Assembly (NCBI RefSeq): GCF_003096415.1
Contig: NZ_QEKH01000034.1
Span: forward strand, 1 to 54,147
Direction of reading: 5' to 3'
Source: Victivallis vadensis
GTDB taxonomy: Bacteria > Verrucomicrobiota > Lentisphaeria > Victivallales > Victivallaceae
DNA: 54,147 bases
Made by a program: the position numbers and the translations under genes. Every line of letters starts with the position of its first letter. Within the stretch, counting starts at the first letter, position 1. Below, piece by piece: positions 1-7,158 of this stretch. The notes beneath the pieces are model-generated. The model had not been told where the DNA came from, made no database searches, and worked only from the letters and a program-made list of their open reading frames with translations.

Positions 1-277
<277 letters not shown>

Positions 278-293
278 GATTGATGTTGTAAAG

Positions 294-1220
294 ATGAAAA
301 TAAATGTAAAAAAAATACTTGGTGGAATTTTAGCCTCCTCTCTTGCCACCATTTCCAATGCATATGGAGCAACGATTGGTTCGCAAGCTCAAAGTGCTGT
401 AATATCTTCATCTTTTATAAGCTCAGAGGAAAAGAAAAAAAATCTTTCGGCTACATCCTTTACTCTGCCGACACGAGGAGAAATACTTCTTGCAGCTCAT
501 AGATCTCATAGATCCCATAGTTCTCATAGATCCCATAGTTCTCATAGATCTGCAAGATATACACCATCAACCTATACACCATCAACCTATACACCATCGA
601 CCTATACACCATCTTCACCGGCACGAACAACGGTTACCACGCCTGTAGTACCAGCCAAAACCTATGAATACGGAGAACGTACTATTCGTTCTGGTATGAG
701 TGGTAGTGATGTTGCAACCCTTGCAACATTCTTGGTATTGCACAAATATTTAACAATGGATGTTAAACCAGGGAAGAGGGTTTTTTATGATTGGCGTATC
801 GAAGAATCTGTAAAGAAATTCCAAAGGGACGCCAATTTGCCAGAGACAGGCATTTGTGATGCGCAAACAGCAAAAAAACTGAAAGAATGGGAAGCTATTC
901 TTGCCGAGCGTAAAGAAAAAGAACGTTTGGCCGGGTATCAAGAAAAAATAACTCCGATTACACCAATACCAGTCATACCATCTAAAACATTTAAGCTTGG
1001 CATGCGAGATTTGCGTATCGGTTGTACAGGCGAGGATGTAACAGATTTCATTTCTCTGTTGCAAAGACTCAATTTGTTAGACTACAGTGAGTCTATGGAT
1101 TTTTTTGATACAAAAGTAGAAGCTGCCGTAAAAAAATATCAAAAACAAACAGGGCGCACAGAAACGGGAGTTGCAGATAAAATATTTATTCAGGACCTTG
1201 TAAAAAAGGAGATTAAATAA
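294..1220 (+). CDS. hxsA: HxsA-like His-Xaa-Ser repeat protein with two peptidoglycan-binding domains
   Basis: This 308-residue secreted protein has a signal peptide at about residues 1-25 (KK, then a hydrophobic run, then NAYGA), six consecutive His-Xaa-Ser triplets (HRS/HSS) at residues 69-86, four YTPST-type repeats, and two copies of a peptidoglycan-binding-1-like helical module at about 126-200 and 235-305 (KFQRDANLPETG and KYQKQTGRTETG). HxS repeats next to an HxsD-like gene and an HxsB-like radical SAM gene define the His-Xaa-Ser system, in which the repeat protein is the presumed substrate of the maturases; its biological role is not known to me. The PG-binding modules suggest anchoring in the cell wall or periplasm. 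Base composition is far more AT-rich than the downstream chromosome. The ATG at 294 is chosen for the signal peptide; the nearest purine-rich site, AGGA at 276-279, is about 14 nt upstream, so initiation may be weak. Confidence 0.85.
   Translation: MKINVKKILGGILASSLATISNAYGATIGSQAQSAVISSSFISSEEKKKNLSATSFTLPTRGEILLAAHRSHRSHSSHRSHSSHRSARYTPSTYTPSTYTPSTYTPSSPARTTVTTPVVPAKTYEYGERTIRSGMSGSDVATLATFLVLHKYLTMDVKPGKRVFYDWRIEESVKKFQRDANLPETGICDAQTAKKLKEWEAILAERKEKERLAGYQEKITPITPIPVIPSKTFKLGMRDLRIGCTGEDVTDFISLLQRLNLLDYSESMDFFDTKVEAAVKKYQKQTGRTETGVADKIFIQDLVKKEIK
498..551 (+). repeat. Six 9-bp repeats encoding HxS triplets in hxsA
   Basis: Six in-frame 9-bp units of the form CATAGATCY or CATAGTTCT encode HRS HRS HSS HRS HSS HRS. 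The unit is a multiple of three, so copy-number change would lengthen or shorten the motif array without a frameshift. This is the hallmark segment of the HXS substrate protein. Confidence 0.9.
558..614 (+). repeat. 15-bp direct repeats encoding YTPST in hxsA
   Basis: Three complete 15-bp units plus one 12-bp partial unit, TATACACCATCAACC with one A-to-G change in the third, encode tandem Tyr-Thr-Pro-Ser-Thr. They form a Thr/Pro-rich linker between the HxS array and the first peptidoglycan-binding module. Near-identity at the DNA level indicates recent duplication. Confidence 0.9.
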
Positions 1221-1553
1221 ATGTTTGATTTTGCAACTAACTCAAATGAAGAATGTGAATTTAAGGTAGATACAAATATATACTCAGACGCGGTCGTTAG
1301 CAAGGTTTTGTATTGGTTGTCTAGTGATTTCATAATTTCAAGAAAGCAACTTTCACCGCAACTGCATTTTATCACATTAAAAAAGAAAAAAAATGCAATA
1401 GAAAATCTACTTTTAGAAGAAAAAATTGCTCAATTGTTCATTGATTTTAAGGTGCGAGAAACGATAAATAAAGAGACCGAAGCCATTCGTAATATTCTTT
1501 ACCTAAAGGCATTTGCCAATTATTCCGATTTGGAAGATTTAAGGGATGGTTGA
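1221..1553 (+). CDS. hxsD: HxsD-like protein of the His-Xaa-Ser system
   Basis: A 110-residue soluble protein that starts directly after the hxsA stop codon (TAA ATG). Its centre reads LFIDFKVRETINKETEAIRN, matching the family signature I remember for HxsD (an LLNDYxLRE-like motif followed by a helix with ETxxIRxxL). HxsD proteins are small conserved members of HXS loci; their biochemical role is unknown to me, and an accessory or substrate-handling role for the radical SAM maturases is only a guess. Its stop overlaps the TTG codon at 1550 that opens the hxsB frame, so A, D and B look translationally coupled. Gene order A-D-B differs from the D-B-C-A order I associate with the system. Confidence 0.75.
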   Translation: MFDFATNSNEECEFKVDTNIYSDAVVSKVLYWLSSDFIISRKQLSPQLHFITLKKKKNAIENLLLEEKIAQLFIDFKVRETINKETEAIRNILYLKAFANYSDLEDLRDG

Positions 1554-1555
1554 CG

Positions 1556-2275
1556 ATGTATTTCTTGCTGCCATTTCGATTTAGATCAATTCAGGATAAA
1601 GAAATCCTCGTGAGTGAACTAGGGAATTATTTAATCGTTCCCCGAGGGACAGCTGCAGATATTGTAAATAGAAAAATAGATTCACAATGTGATTTATACA
1701 AAGATCTGGAAGCTGGGGCTTTTGTTTCGGAGAAACCAATTCCAGATTTAATTGACAATTTTGCAATTCGTTTGAGAACAAAAAAGTCATTTTTGGATGA
1801 GTTCACAACATTGCATATTATTGTACTTACGTTAAGATGTAATCAAAATTGTACTTACTGCCAAGCAAGCAGTTTGCCATCCGATGCAAAACATTGTGAT
1901 ATGAGTGTGGAGGATTTAGAAAAATCCATTGATTTGATAATGCGTTCTCCCGCTACTGCAATTACTATTGAATTTCAAGGGGGCGAATCATCGCTTGTGC
2001 CTGATTTAATTAAACATGCCATTAGATATGCAAATAAACTAAATGAATCTGTTGGCAAACAAATAACATATGTTCTTTGTTCTAATTGCATAGATATTTC
2101 CGATGATCTTTTGTCTTTCTGCAAAGATAGTTGTATTTTTATTTCAACATCTCTTGACGGTCCGGAGCAACTACACAATAGTAATCGCGGAAAAAAAGAC
2201 AGTTTTCAGCGTGTAAAAGATGGTATATCTCGGGCTAGGCGTAAAATTGCGCCTCGACTTCATTCGGAGTCCTGA
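1556..2275 (+). pseudogene. hxsB: HxsB-like radical SAM maturase, 3' end lost to insertion
   Basis: The N-terminal half of a radical SAM enzyme: an N-terminal domain of about 90 residues, then the cluster-binding CNQNCTYC motif (CxxxCxxC), a GGE-like segment (IEFQGGESS) and the substrate-region motif STSLDGP. It corresponds to HxsB, one of the paired radical SAM maturases of the His-Xaa-Ser system. Full-length members are, from memory, roughly twice this length. After the motif VKDGISRAR the frame runs into transposase-end sequence (from about 2236) and stops at 2275, so the C-terminal half, which normally holds auxiliary Fe-S sites, is absent. The start is taken at ATG 1556, ten bases after AAGGG; a TTG at 1550 is possible. 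No hxsC is present downstream. The locus is therefore probably non-functional in this strain. Confidence 0.85.
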
Positions 2276-2462
2276 ATCCCAGTCGTTGATGTGGACGCAA
2301 GCTATTGTAATATTGAACGAAATCCGCAACGTCCGTCTTTAACTTGTCAGGTGAGTTGTAATATTTTAATGATTTCCCTAACAAGTTTATAAAGTCACGG
2401 AAAAATCGATGAATGTGCAAATTGATATATCCGGAGTATTTTAGACAGTTCAATAGAGACAC
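2235..2462 (-). mobile_element. IS3-like transposase C-terminal remnant inside hxsB
   Basis: Read on the minus strand, the last 45 or so residues match the C-terminus of a DDE integrase-type transposase: YYNSLRPHQRLGFRTPNE, which resembles the YNxxRPHxxLGxxTP signature of IS3/IS481-type enzymes. The upstream 30 residues do not look like transposase and the catalytic D, D and E are all missing, so only an end of the element remains. Its terminal bases coincide with the break in hxsB, which identifies it as the interrupting event. I see no target-site duplication because the other end is gone. Confidence 0.7.
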
Positions 2463-2486
2463 TTCCTAAAATACCCCGGTTGATTT

Positions 2487-2603
2487 TTAATGAGAGAAAC
2501 ATTCCTCTTCGACTCGATTTGGTGTCTTGCTATTCAATGTGCGATGTGAGCGCATCCTATCAGGGTAGTTGTCCGCTATTTTGCGCACATTAAAGTTTGT
2601 CAT
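2487..2603 (-). pseudogene. Second, different transposase tail fragment
   Basis: A 38-codon minus-strand reading frame starting ATG at 2601-2603 and ending TAA at 2487-2489 encodes NYPDRMRSHRTLNSKTPNRV near its C-terminus. This is again the RxHxxLxxKTPxxV tail of an integrase-type transposase, but divergent from the fragment at 2235-2462. Two unrelated tails in 370 bp indicate repeated insertion and deletion at this spot. Confidence 0.55.
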
Positions 2604-3048
2604 GCAATATTTGAGGTGAGGTATTGAGTTCAACTCACAAAGCTATGTGATTTTGTTGATGTGAATTAAACCTGTGACCTGACGGTTTGAGCTCGAATTG
2701 ATGTCGCAAATTAGATTTTGCTTATGCTTAGGACTTGAGATTGTTTTTTTATGATGAAATGTTTTTTGACAAGGTTGAAAATATCTTTTTAACTTTTATC
2801 TCTAAATGGCCTGCGAGTACAAATTGCGCGTGCTCCACCATTTTTTTAACTTAAAGCCGCTCAGGATAAGCAAGTTGCAAATCCGAGCGTTTTTTTCGTG
2901 TCTTGATCTGTCAACGTCTTTCCACGCCTGTCTTTTCCCATACCAATTTTTCGGGATATACAAATAGTTTCCTATTGTATTTTCCTTCAAAGGTGAAAAC
3001 AGGAGAAGGCTCATCGTCAACCTCACAGGACCGGTGGCAGTAAGGACA
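2604..3048. other. AT-rich non-coding stretch, no supported gene
   Basis: About 445 bp between the transposase debris and the SNase-like gene. A 74-codon minus-strand frame at 2802-3026 has no recognisable motif, no good ribosome site and a composition typical of chance. The base composition changes from AT-rich to GC-rich at roughly 3030, which I take as the right edge of the acquired segment. Confidence 0.5.
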
Positions 3049-3462
3049 TTATTTTCCTCCGGTCAGATATTGTTGATTGAGTTTCGGCAGGAGAGGTTCG
3101 CCGTCGATATAGACGCCGGTGTCGATTCGGAAATATTTGTCACGGTCGATGTTTCGGAGTTCAATCACACGGGCATTGTTGAGCAGTTCGGAAAGACGTT
3201 GTTTTTCGAGGTCAGCGGATTTGCGCTCCTCCGGGTTCTTGCTTCGCAGTTCTGGAGTGTTGATTCCCCGTAGGCGGATGGAGATGTTTTTCCCGGCGAT
3301 GGCAGAATGTTCGTCGATGTCGCACCGGAACGTATCGCCGTCGATGACACGCAGGAGGCGGGAGACTTTGACGTCGGGATAAAGTTTATCCTGTGTCTGC
3401 GGATGGGTGGTGCATCCGGTCAGCAGCAGAATTCCGAACAGCAGAAGTAATGTTCTTTTCAT
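3049..3462 (-). CDS. SNase-like (thermonuclease family) lipoprotein
   Basis: A 137-residue protein with a lipoprotein signal (MKRTLLLLFGILLLTGC; lipobox LTGC with Cys at 17) and a compact staphylococcal-nuclease-like domain. Residues expected for catalysis can be seen: the DGDT metal-binding Asp, Arg and Glu in RLRGINTPE, and Arg in DKYFR corresponding to Arg87 of SNase. It should be a lipid-anchored Ca-dependent nuclease facing the periplasm or exterior. The start at 3462 is chosen over an upstream in-frame extension because GGAG lies 9 nt before this ATG and the lipobox then falls at the right distance. The gene sits downstream of a structured leader RNA and a terminator-like hairpin. It ends after a short QYLTGGK tail, near the minimum size for the fold. 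Confidence 0.85.
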   Translation of the reverse strand: MKRTLLLLFGILLLTGCTTHPQTQDKLYPDVKVSRLLRVIDGDTFRCDIDEHSAIAGKNISIRLRGINTPELRSKNPEERKSADLEKQRLSELLNNARVIELRNIDRDKYFRIDTGVYIDGEPLLPKLNQQYLTGGK

Positions 3463-3533
3463 TGGTTTCGTCTCCTTTGTCATCTTATACCGGAGTTTAT
3501 CGGCAATCTTACGCGGCAGACGGAAAAATGTGC

Positions 3534-3573
3534 AAAAAAAGAGGTGCCCCCGATTACACCACCTGAAGGCACC
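3534..3573 (-). terminator. Terminator-like hairpin ahead of the SNase gene
   Basis: On the minus strand a GGTGCC/GGCACC stem (3568-3573 with 3543-3548) is followed by TC and seven T residues (3534-3540). It lies about 70 nt upstream of the SNase start, so it would terminate transcripts entering from the structured RNA at 3560-3672. Its 5' stem strand and loop overlap the closing helices of that RNA, so the two folds compete. The 19-nt loop is long for a simple terminator. Confidence 0.5.
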
Positions 3574-3672
3574 GCCAAGCGCCCATGAGAGAATGCAAAA
3601 GGGAGCACCAAAGCAATGGTGCTTTCCCTTCAGCAACGATTCTCTCATCAAAAATTGGCGGTTTATCAGGTG
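3560..3672 (-). ncRNA. Long structured RNA / candidate cis-regulatory leader of the SNase gene
   Basis: The minus strand folds into one rod of four helices separated by small internal loops: CACCTGA/TCAGGTG (3666-3672 with 3560-3566), CCGCCAA/TTGGCGG, the 10-bp ATGAGAGAAT/ATTCTCTCAT, and AAGGGA..GCACC/GGTGC..TCCCTT closed by an 8-nt loop (3610-3617). A TATAAT box on the minus strand at 3712-3717 could start the transcript near 3705. The basal helix and the downstream terminator hairpin cannot form together, which is the layout of a riboswitch or attenuator. I do not recognise a known riboswitch consensus. Alternatives are a stand-alone long-hairpin RNA of about 170 nt ending at the T-run, or a miniature inverted-repeat element. 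Confidence 0.5.
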
Positions 3673-3725
3673 AACGTCTGCTGAAAAGTCAAAATAGACT
3701 TGTCATATACAATTATAAGATTCGG

Positions 3726-3949
3726 TTACTTCTCCGATATATCCTCCAGTATCTTTTGTATCTGTTTCTTCAGAACCGGCAAATCATTCATGGCCGTTTC
3801 CCGGCGGCTTCTCCGATGATGACCAGATGCGCGAAAAGCGCCGCCTGTTTGTCCTTATTCCCGGAATATTCTTCAAACGACACATTCAGGGATTCGTCGA
3901 TTTCGCCGATACGCTCAAGAATATGGTTCAAACGTTCCGCATCACTCAT
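3726..3949 (-). pseudogene. hepT: hepT-like HEPN toxin gene, internally deleted and frameshifted
   Basis: Starting at ATG 3947-3949, which shares one base with the TGA of the upstream mntA-like gene, the frame encodes a HEPN/DUF86-type N-terminus (MSDAERLNHILERIGEIDES ... LVIIGEAAGK) and then stops at 3788-3790. A second frame starting at ATG 3789-3791 encodes a typical family C-terminus, DLPVLKKQIQKILEDI, ending at 3726. The middle, which should carry the catalytic Rx4-6H motif and about 40 residues, is missing. I read this as a decayed HepT RNase toxin whose nucleotidyltransferase antitoxin partner survives. Confidence 0.7.
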
Positions 3950-4242
3950 CATAATGCCACCATATCCTTCTTCACTTCACGGCTGAATGTATCATTGTTC
4001 AAAGTGCGAATGGAAACCACGTCAACAGGCCTGTTAATCAGTTCAGAAACTTCATCCTTGAAATCAAACTGATTGAACAGCGTGGCACCTTTGGCAAACT
4101 CGACGAGGAAGTCCACATCGCTTTCCGGCGTTTCCTCTTTTCGGGCGCAGGAACCGAACACGAAGAGCTTTTCCACCTTGTGCGCTTTCGCTATCCGGTA
4201 GATTTCATTCCGTTTGGCTCTGAGTTCGTCGAGTTTGCACAT
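3949..4242 (-). CDS. mntA: MntA-like minimal nucleotidyltransferase (HepT antitoxin type)
   Basis: A 97-residue minimal nucleotidyltransferase with the diagnostic GSCARKE..ESDVDFLVEF motif, that is GSxxR followed by SDxDxxV, where the two Asp residues bind metal. In MntA/HepT systems this enzyme neutralises the HEPN RNase toxin by transferring AMP groups to it. AGGAGG lies 6 nt before the ATG. Its stop overlaps the start of the decayed hepT gene by one base, the usual arrangement for the pair. With the partner broken, the gene is an orphan antitoxin, either relict or retained against homologous toxins. Confidence 0.8.
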   Translation of the reverse strand: MCKLDELRAKRNEIYRIAKAHKVEKLFVFGSCARKEETPESDVDFLVEFAKGATLFNQFDFKDEVSELINRPVDVVSIRTLNNDTFSREVKKDMVAL

Positions 4243-4291
4243 GATATCCTCCTGCTCTGTTTAAATATAAGCCGCTTGCAGGAAATTTCAA

Positions 4292-6553
4292 TTACGGCGG
4301 CGGGAAAATACCGATGGCGCGATCCGGTTTTTCCAGCTTTTTCCGGAATTCCGGAAGCATCGGCCCATGATAATAGTCCAGTTCCCGCTTGATTTTTTCC
4401 CGCAGTGATGCGCTTTCGCCGCTTTTTCCGCTACGCCGGAGCGGCTCCAGCCGTTGGAGCTGGAGTCCGATCAGGTTTTCCTTCACCGCATCGGAAATTT
4501 CGGGATTGTAAAACAGGATCTCAAGGATGCCGAGCAGCCGGTCGGTCTCCCGCCAGGCCTGTGGCTCCTTGCCGTCGCGGCGCAGAAAGCCGATGTACCG
4601 CGTGTGCAGCGACACCACGGCGGAAACGATCTGCGGATCGTTCGGCCAGCGTCCGAGGAGCCGTTCGGAGAGCTGCACCGCCTCGGCCAGCTCCTGCCGG
4701 TTCTGCTCCTGAAATCCCCGGGCATACCGGAGACGCCGCAGCATCAGTTCGACAAGCGCAAGGCCGTACTCCGGCTGTTCGGGGCAGGCGTCGGCGAGCC
4801 GCAGAAGCAGTACGACCGCATTCGGCTCGACGCCGGGAATGCGCTCTTTTCGGAATAATCGCGGATTTCCGGCCAGAAGCTGCGCGTATTGAAACCGGTA
4901 TTCCGGATTGTCCGGGTGGTCCGCCAGCAATGTTTCCAATATTCCGAACGCCCGGGAACGTTCCTTGCTCTCCGGTGCTTCGGAGAGGGCCAGCAGCGCC
5001 CGGACCGCTTCAAAACGCTCTTCCGGCTGCTTCGAATCTGCGAAACGGGCGACCACCTGCCGGGAGAGTTCCGTTGCTTCCGCGCTTTTCCCCTGCTTCT
5101 TCAATGTCGTCGCCAGTTGATTGATCGGAAAGGCGTCCGGACTCAATTCCACCATGTTGCGGAACGCTTCCTCCGCAAGTGCGTAGTTCCCGGTGCGCAG
5201 CGCACATTCGCCGATGACGGCATTCGCCTCGCTGATTCTCGACTCCGGCAGGTTCCGTTCTCCGGCGATCATCCGGTAATAGGGCAGCAGGGTTGAAAGC
5301 AGCTGCGTGTTCTTCTGCGAAGGCAGCTGCTCCGCAAGCCGGGCGAACACCTGCGACAGGGTTGCATCCGCAACCGCGGCGTTGCGTTCCGCCTGATTCA
5401 GTGCGGCAGTCGTGCGCAGGTAACCGGCCGCGAGTGCGGCGACGAAGGCGGCGGCGCAGAATGCCGCCGCAAAGCCCAGCGCGGCGACCGCCGGTTTGCG
5501 TTTGATCCAGAGCCGGAACCGCCTGGCCGGGGACGGCGCAGCGGCGCAGACCGGCTCGTGATTCAGGAAATGCTGCAGATCCGCCGCAAGATCATCCATG
5601 CCCGCATAGCGGTCCTCCGGCCGGAAGCTGATGCATTTGTTGATGATCGCGGCCAGATCCGGAGCGCTGCATCTCAGGGGCGGAACCGGCTCTCGGCAGA
5701 TTCGTTTGGCCAGTTCCCCGGGATTCCGCTCCGGCAGCAGCGGAGACTTCGCAACCAGCTCATAAAGCGTCGCTCCGAGCGAATACTGATCGGTGGCGAA
5801 GGTGTTGACTCCGTGCGCCAGCCGTTCCGGGGACATGTAGCGCAGCGTCCCGCTCCGGGCCTCCTCTTTTTCAACGATTTCACCGCCGCCGCGCAATACA
5901 AAGGCGAGTCCGAAGTCGCTGACATGCACTTCACGCGCCTCGTCGAGCAGCAGGTTCGCCGGTTTGATGTCCCGGTGCAGGATGCCGCAGCGGTGGGCAT
6001 AGGCGAGCGCCCGGGCGGCCTGAAGGCCGATCCGGGCGATCTCGCGCGGATCGCTGAATTCACACCGGTCCAGTCCCCTGCCTCCGATGAACTCCATGGC
6101 ATAGTAACAGCGTTCCGCACTGCATCCGGCGCCGAACACCTTGACGATGTTCGGATGGTGGAGCATCGCGATGACGCGCGCCTCGTTTTCAAACTGGACG
6201 CGCCGGGCGGTATCCTTCAGCAGCAGCGGTGACAACAGCTTGACGGCCACTTTCCGGTTGAGCGACAATTGCAGCGCCTCAAACACCACTCCCGTTCCGC
6301 CGCTGCCGAGCCTGCGGATCAGCCGGTAATCGGAATCCGGCAGTTCGGGAACCTCGGACGTCTGATGCGGAAGCCGCCGCGTTATTTCGGCATTCAGGCC
6401 CTCCATTTCCAGAACGAGCGGCAGGAGATTCAACAGTTCGGACGCATGTCCGGGATGCGCGGCGGCGAAAGCGGAAACTTCCGGCGCGTTCCCGGAACGG
6501 CACTGTTCCAGAAACTGTTCGACAAGTTCTTCAAGAGAGCGGTTTTCCGTCAT
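4292..6553 (-). CDS. Membrane Ser/Thr protein kinase with C-terminal TPR-like repeats
   Basis: A 753-residue Hanks-type kinase. Residues 1-75 form a short helical N-terminus; the kinase domain (about 76-335) has the Gly-rich loop GSGGTGVVFEA, catalytic Lys in KVAVKLL, HRDIKPANLLLD, DFG and a GTLRYMSPE activation segment, so all catalytic elements are present. One transmembrane helix follows (about 350-375, AAFCAAAFVAALAAGY), then TPR-like repeats (about 430-560). This architecture is typical of planctomycete and related bacteria. The start ATG overlaps the stop of the sigma factor gene by 4 bp, so the two are translationally coupled, suggesting that the kinase signals to or with that sigma factor. 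The target is unknown. Confidence 0.88.
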   Translation of the reverse strand: MTENRSLEELVEQFLEQCRSGNAPEVSAFAAAHPGHASELLNLLPLVLEMEGLNAEITRRLPHQTSEVPELPDSDYRLIRRLGSGGTGVVFEALQLSLNRKVAVKLLSPLLLKDTARRVQFENEARVIAMLHHPNIVKVFGAGCSAERCYYAMEFIGGRGLDRCEFSDPREIARIGLQAARALAYAHRCGILHRDIKPANLLLDEAREVHVSDFGLAFVLRGGGEIVEKEEARSGTLRYMSPERLAHGVNTFATDQYSLGATLYELVAKSPLLPERNPGELAKRICREPVPPLRCSAPDLAAIINKCISFRPEDRYAGMDDLAADLQHFLNHEPVCAAAPSPARRFRLWIKRKPAVAALGFAAAFCAAAFVAALAAGYLRTTAALNQAERNAAVADATLSQVFARLAEQLPSQKNTQLLSTLLPYYRMIAGERNLPESRISEANAVIGECALRTGNYALAEEAFRNMVELSPDAFPINQLATTLKKQGKSAEATELSRQVVARFADSKQPEERFEAVRALLALSEAPESKERSRAFGILETLLADHPDNPEYRFQYAQLLAGNPRLFRKERIPGVEPNAVVLLLRLADACPEQPEYGLALVELMLRRLRYARGFQEQNRQELAEAVQLSERLLGRWPNDPQIVSAVVSLHTRYIGFLRRDGKEPQAWRETDRLLGILEILFYNPEISDAVKENLIGLQLQRLEPLRRSGKSGESASLREKIKRELDYYHGPMLPEFRKKLEKPDRAIGIFPPP

Positions 6554-7146
6554 GGCCGGAACTCGGTAAATTCGGTCAGCTGTTTCTGAAGCCGCTGCAG
6601 CGCCCGCACATGGCGGATGCTGGCGGCCTTCGGATCAATGTGCAGAACTTCGGCGCACTCCGAATTGGACATCCCGTCGAAGTGACGCAATTCGAGAATC
6701 TGCCGGTCGTTTTCCGACAGCGAGCCAAGCGCCTTCTGGAGCAGCGCATAGCGGTCGAGCCGGTCGAGCCGGGTCAGCGGTCCGGTTACGGTATCCGCAA
6801 ACCGGTTCCAGTTCAGCCGGGCGGCGGAACAATCGCCGTCCTCCGTCACCTCCACCTCCTTGCAGGCATCGCGTTTCCGGCATTGCAGGTGCCTGCGCTC
6901 CAGCGCGGCAACGGTCTGAAACAACAGGAGCCGCAGCTTGAAATAGACCGGGATTTCCGGCTTGTTTTCAAAGAAATCGATTTTTCCGCAGGCCGCCGAC
7001 AATGTGTCCTGAACCACATCCTCCGGTGAAACGCGCCGGGCGAGGAAGGGATTCAGGTTTCGCCGGGCCAGCGCGAGCAGCCGCTCCCGGTATTCGAGAA
7101 AACGGCCTGCCCAGAGGTCCGGTTGTTCTGTATCAGGTTGCGGCAT
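6550..7146 (-). CDS. ECF-like RNA polymerase sigma factor paired with the Ser/Thr kinase
   Basis: A 198-residue sigma70-family protein with region 2 (VSPEDVVQDTLSAA) and region 4 helix-turn-helix (LSENDRQILELRHFDGMSNSECAEVL). It lacks regions 1 and 3, as ECF factors do. The 3' end overlaps the kinase gene by 4 bp (ATGA), and it lies 12 bp downstream of the metallo-hydrolase gene, so the three may be one operon. In PVC bacteria such sigma/kinase pairs are common and the kinase is thought to control the sigma factor in place of an anti-sigma protein; that is inference for this pair. GAGG lies about 11 nt before the ATG. Confidence 0.85.
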   Translation of the reverse strand: MPQPDTEQPDLWAGRFLEYRERLLALARRNLNPFLARRVSPEDVVQDTLSAACGKIDFFENKPEIPVYFKLRLLLFQTVAALERRHLQCRKRDACKEVEVTEDGDCSAARLNWNRFADTVTGPLTRLDRLDRYALLQKALGSLSENDRQILELRHFDGMSNSECAEVLHIDPKAASIRHVRALQRLQKQLTEFTEFRP

Positions 7147-7158
7147 TGCGGCAGGGCC

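Noticed and set aside
498..614. Could the short repeats in hxsA be a CRISPR array?
   Set aside because: Units of 9 and 15 bp are contiguous, without spacers, and in frame within a coding region.
2802..3026. 74-codon minus-strand ORF in the AT-rich gap
   Set aside because: No motif, poor start context and located in insertion debris.
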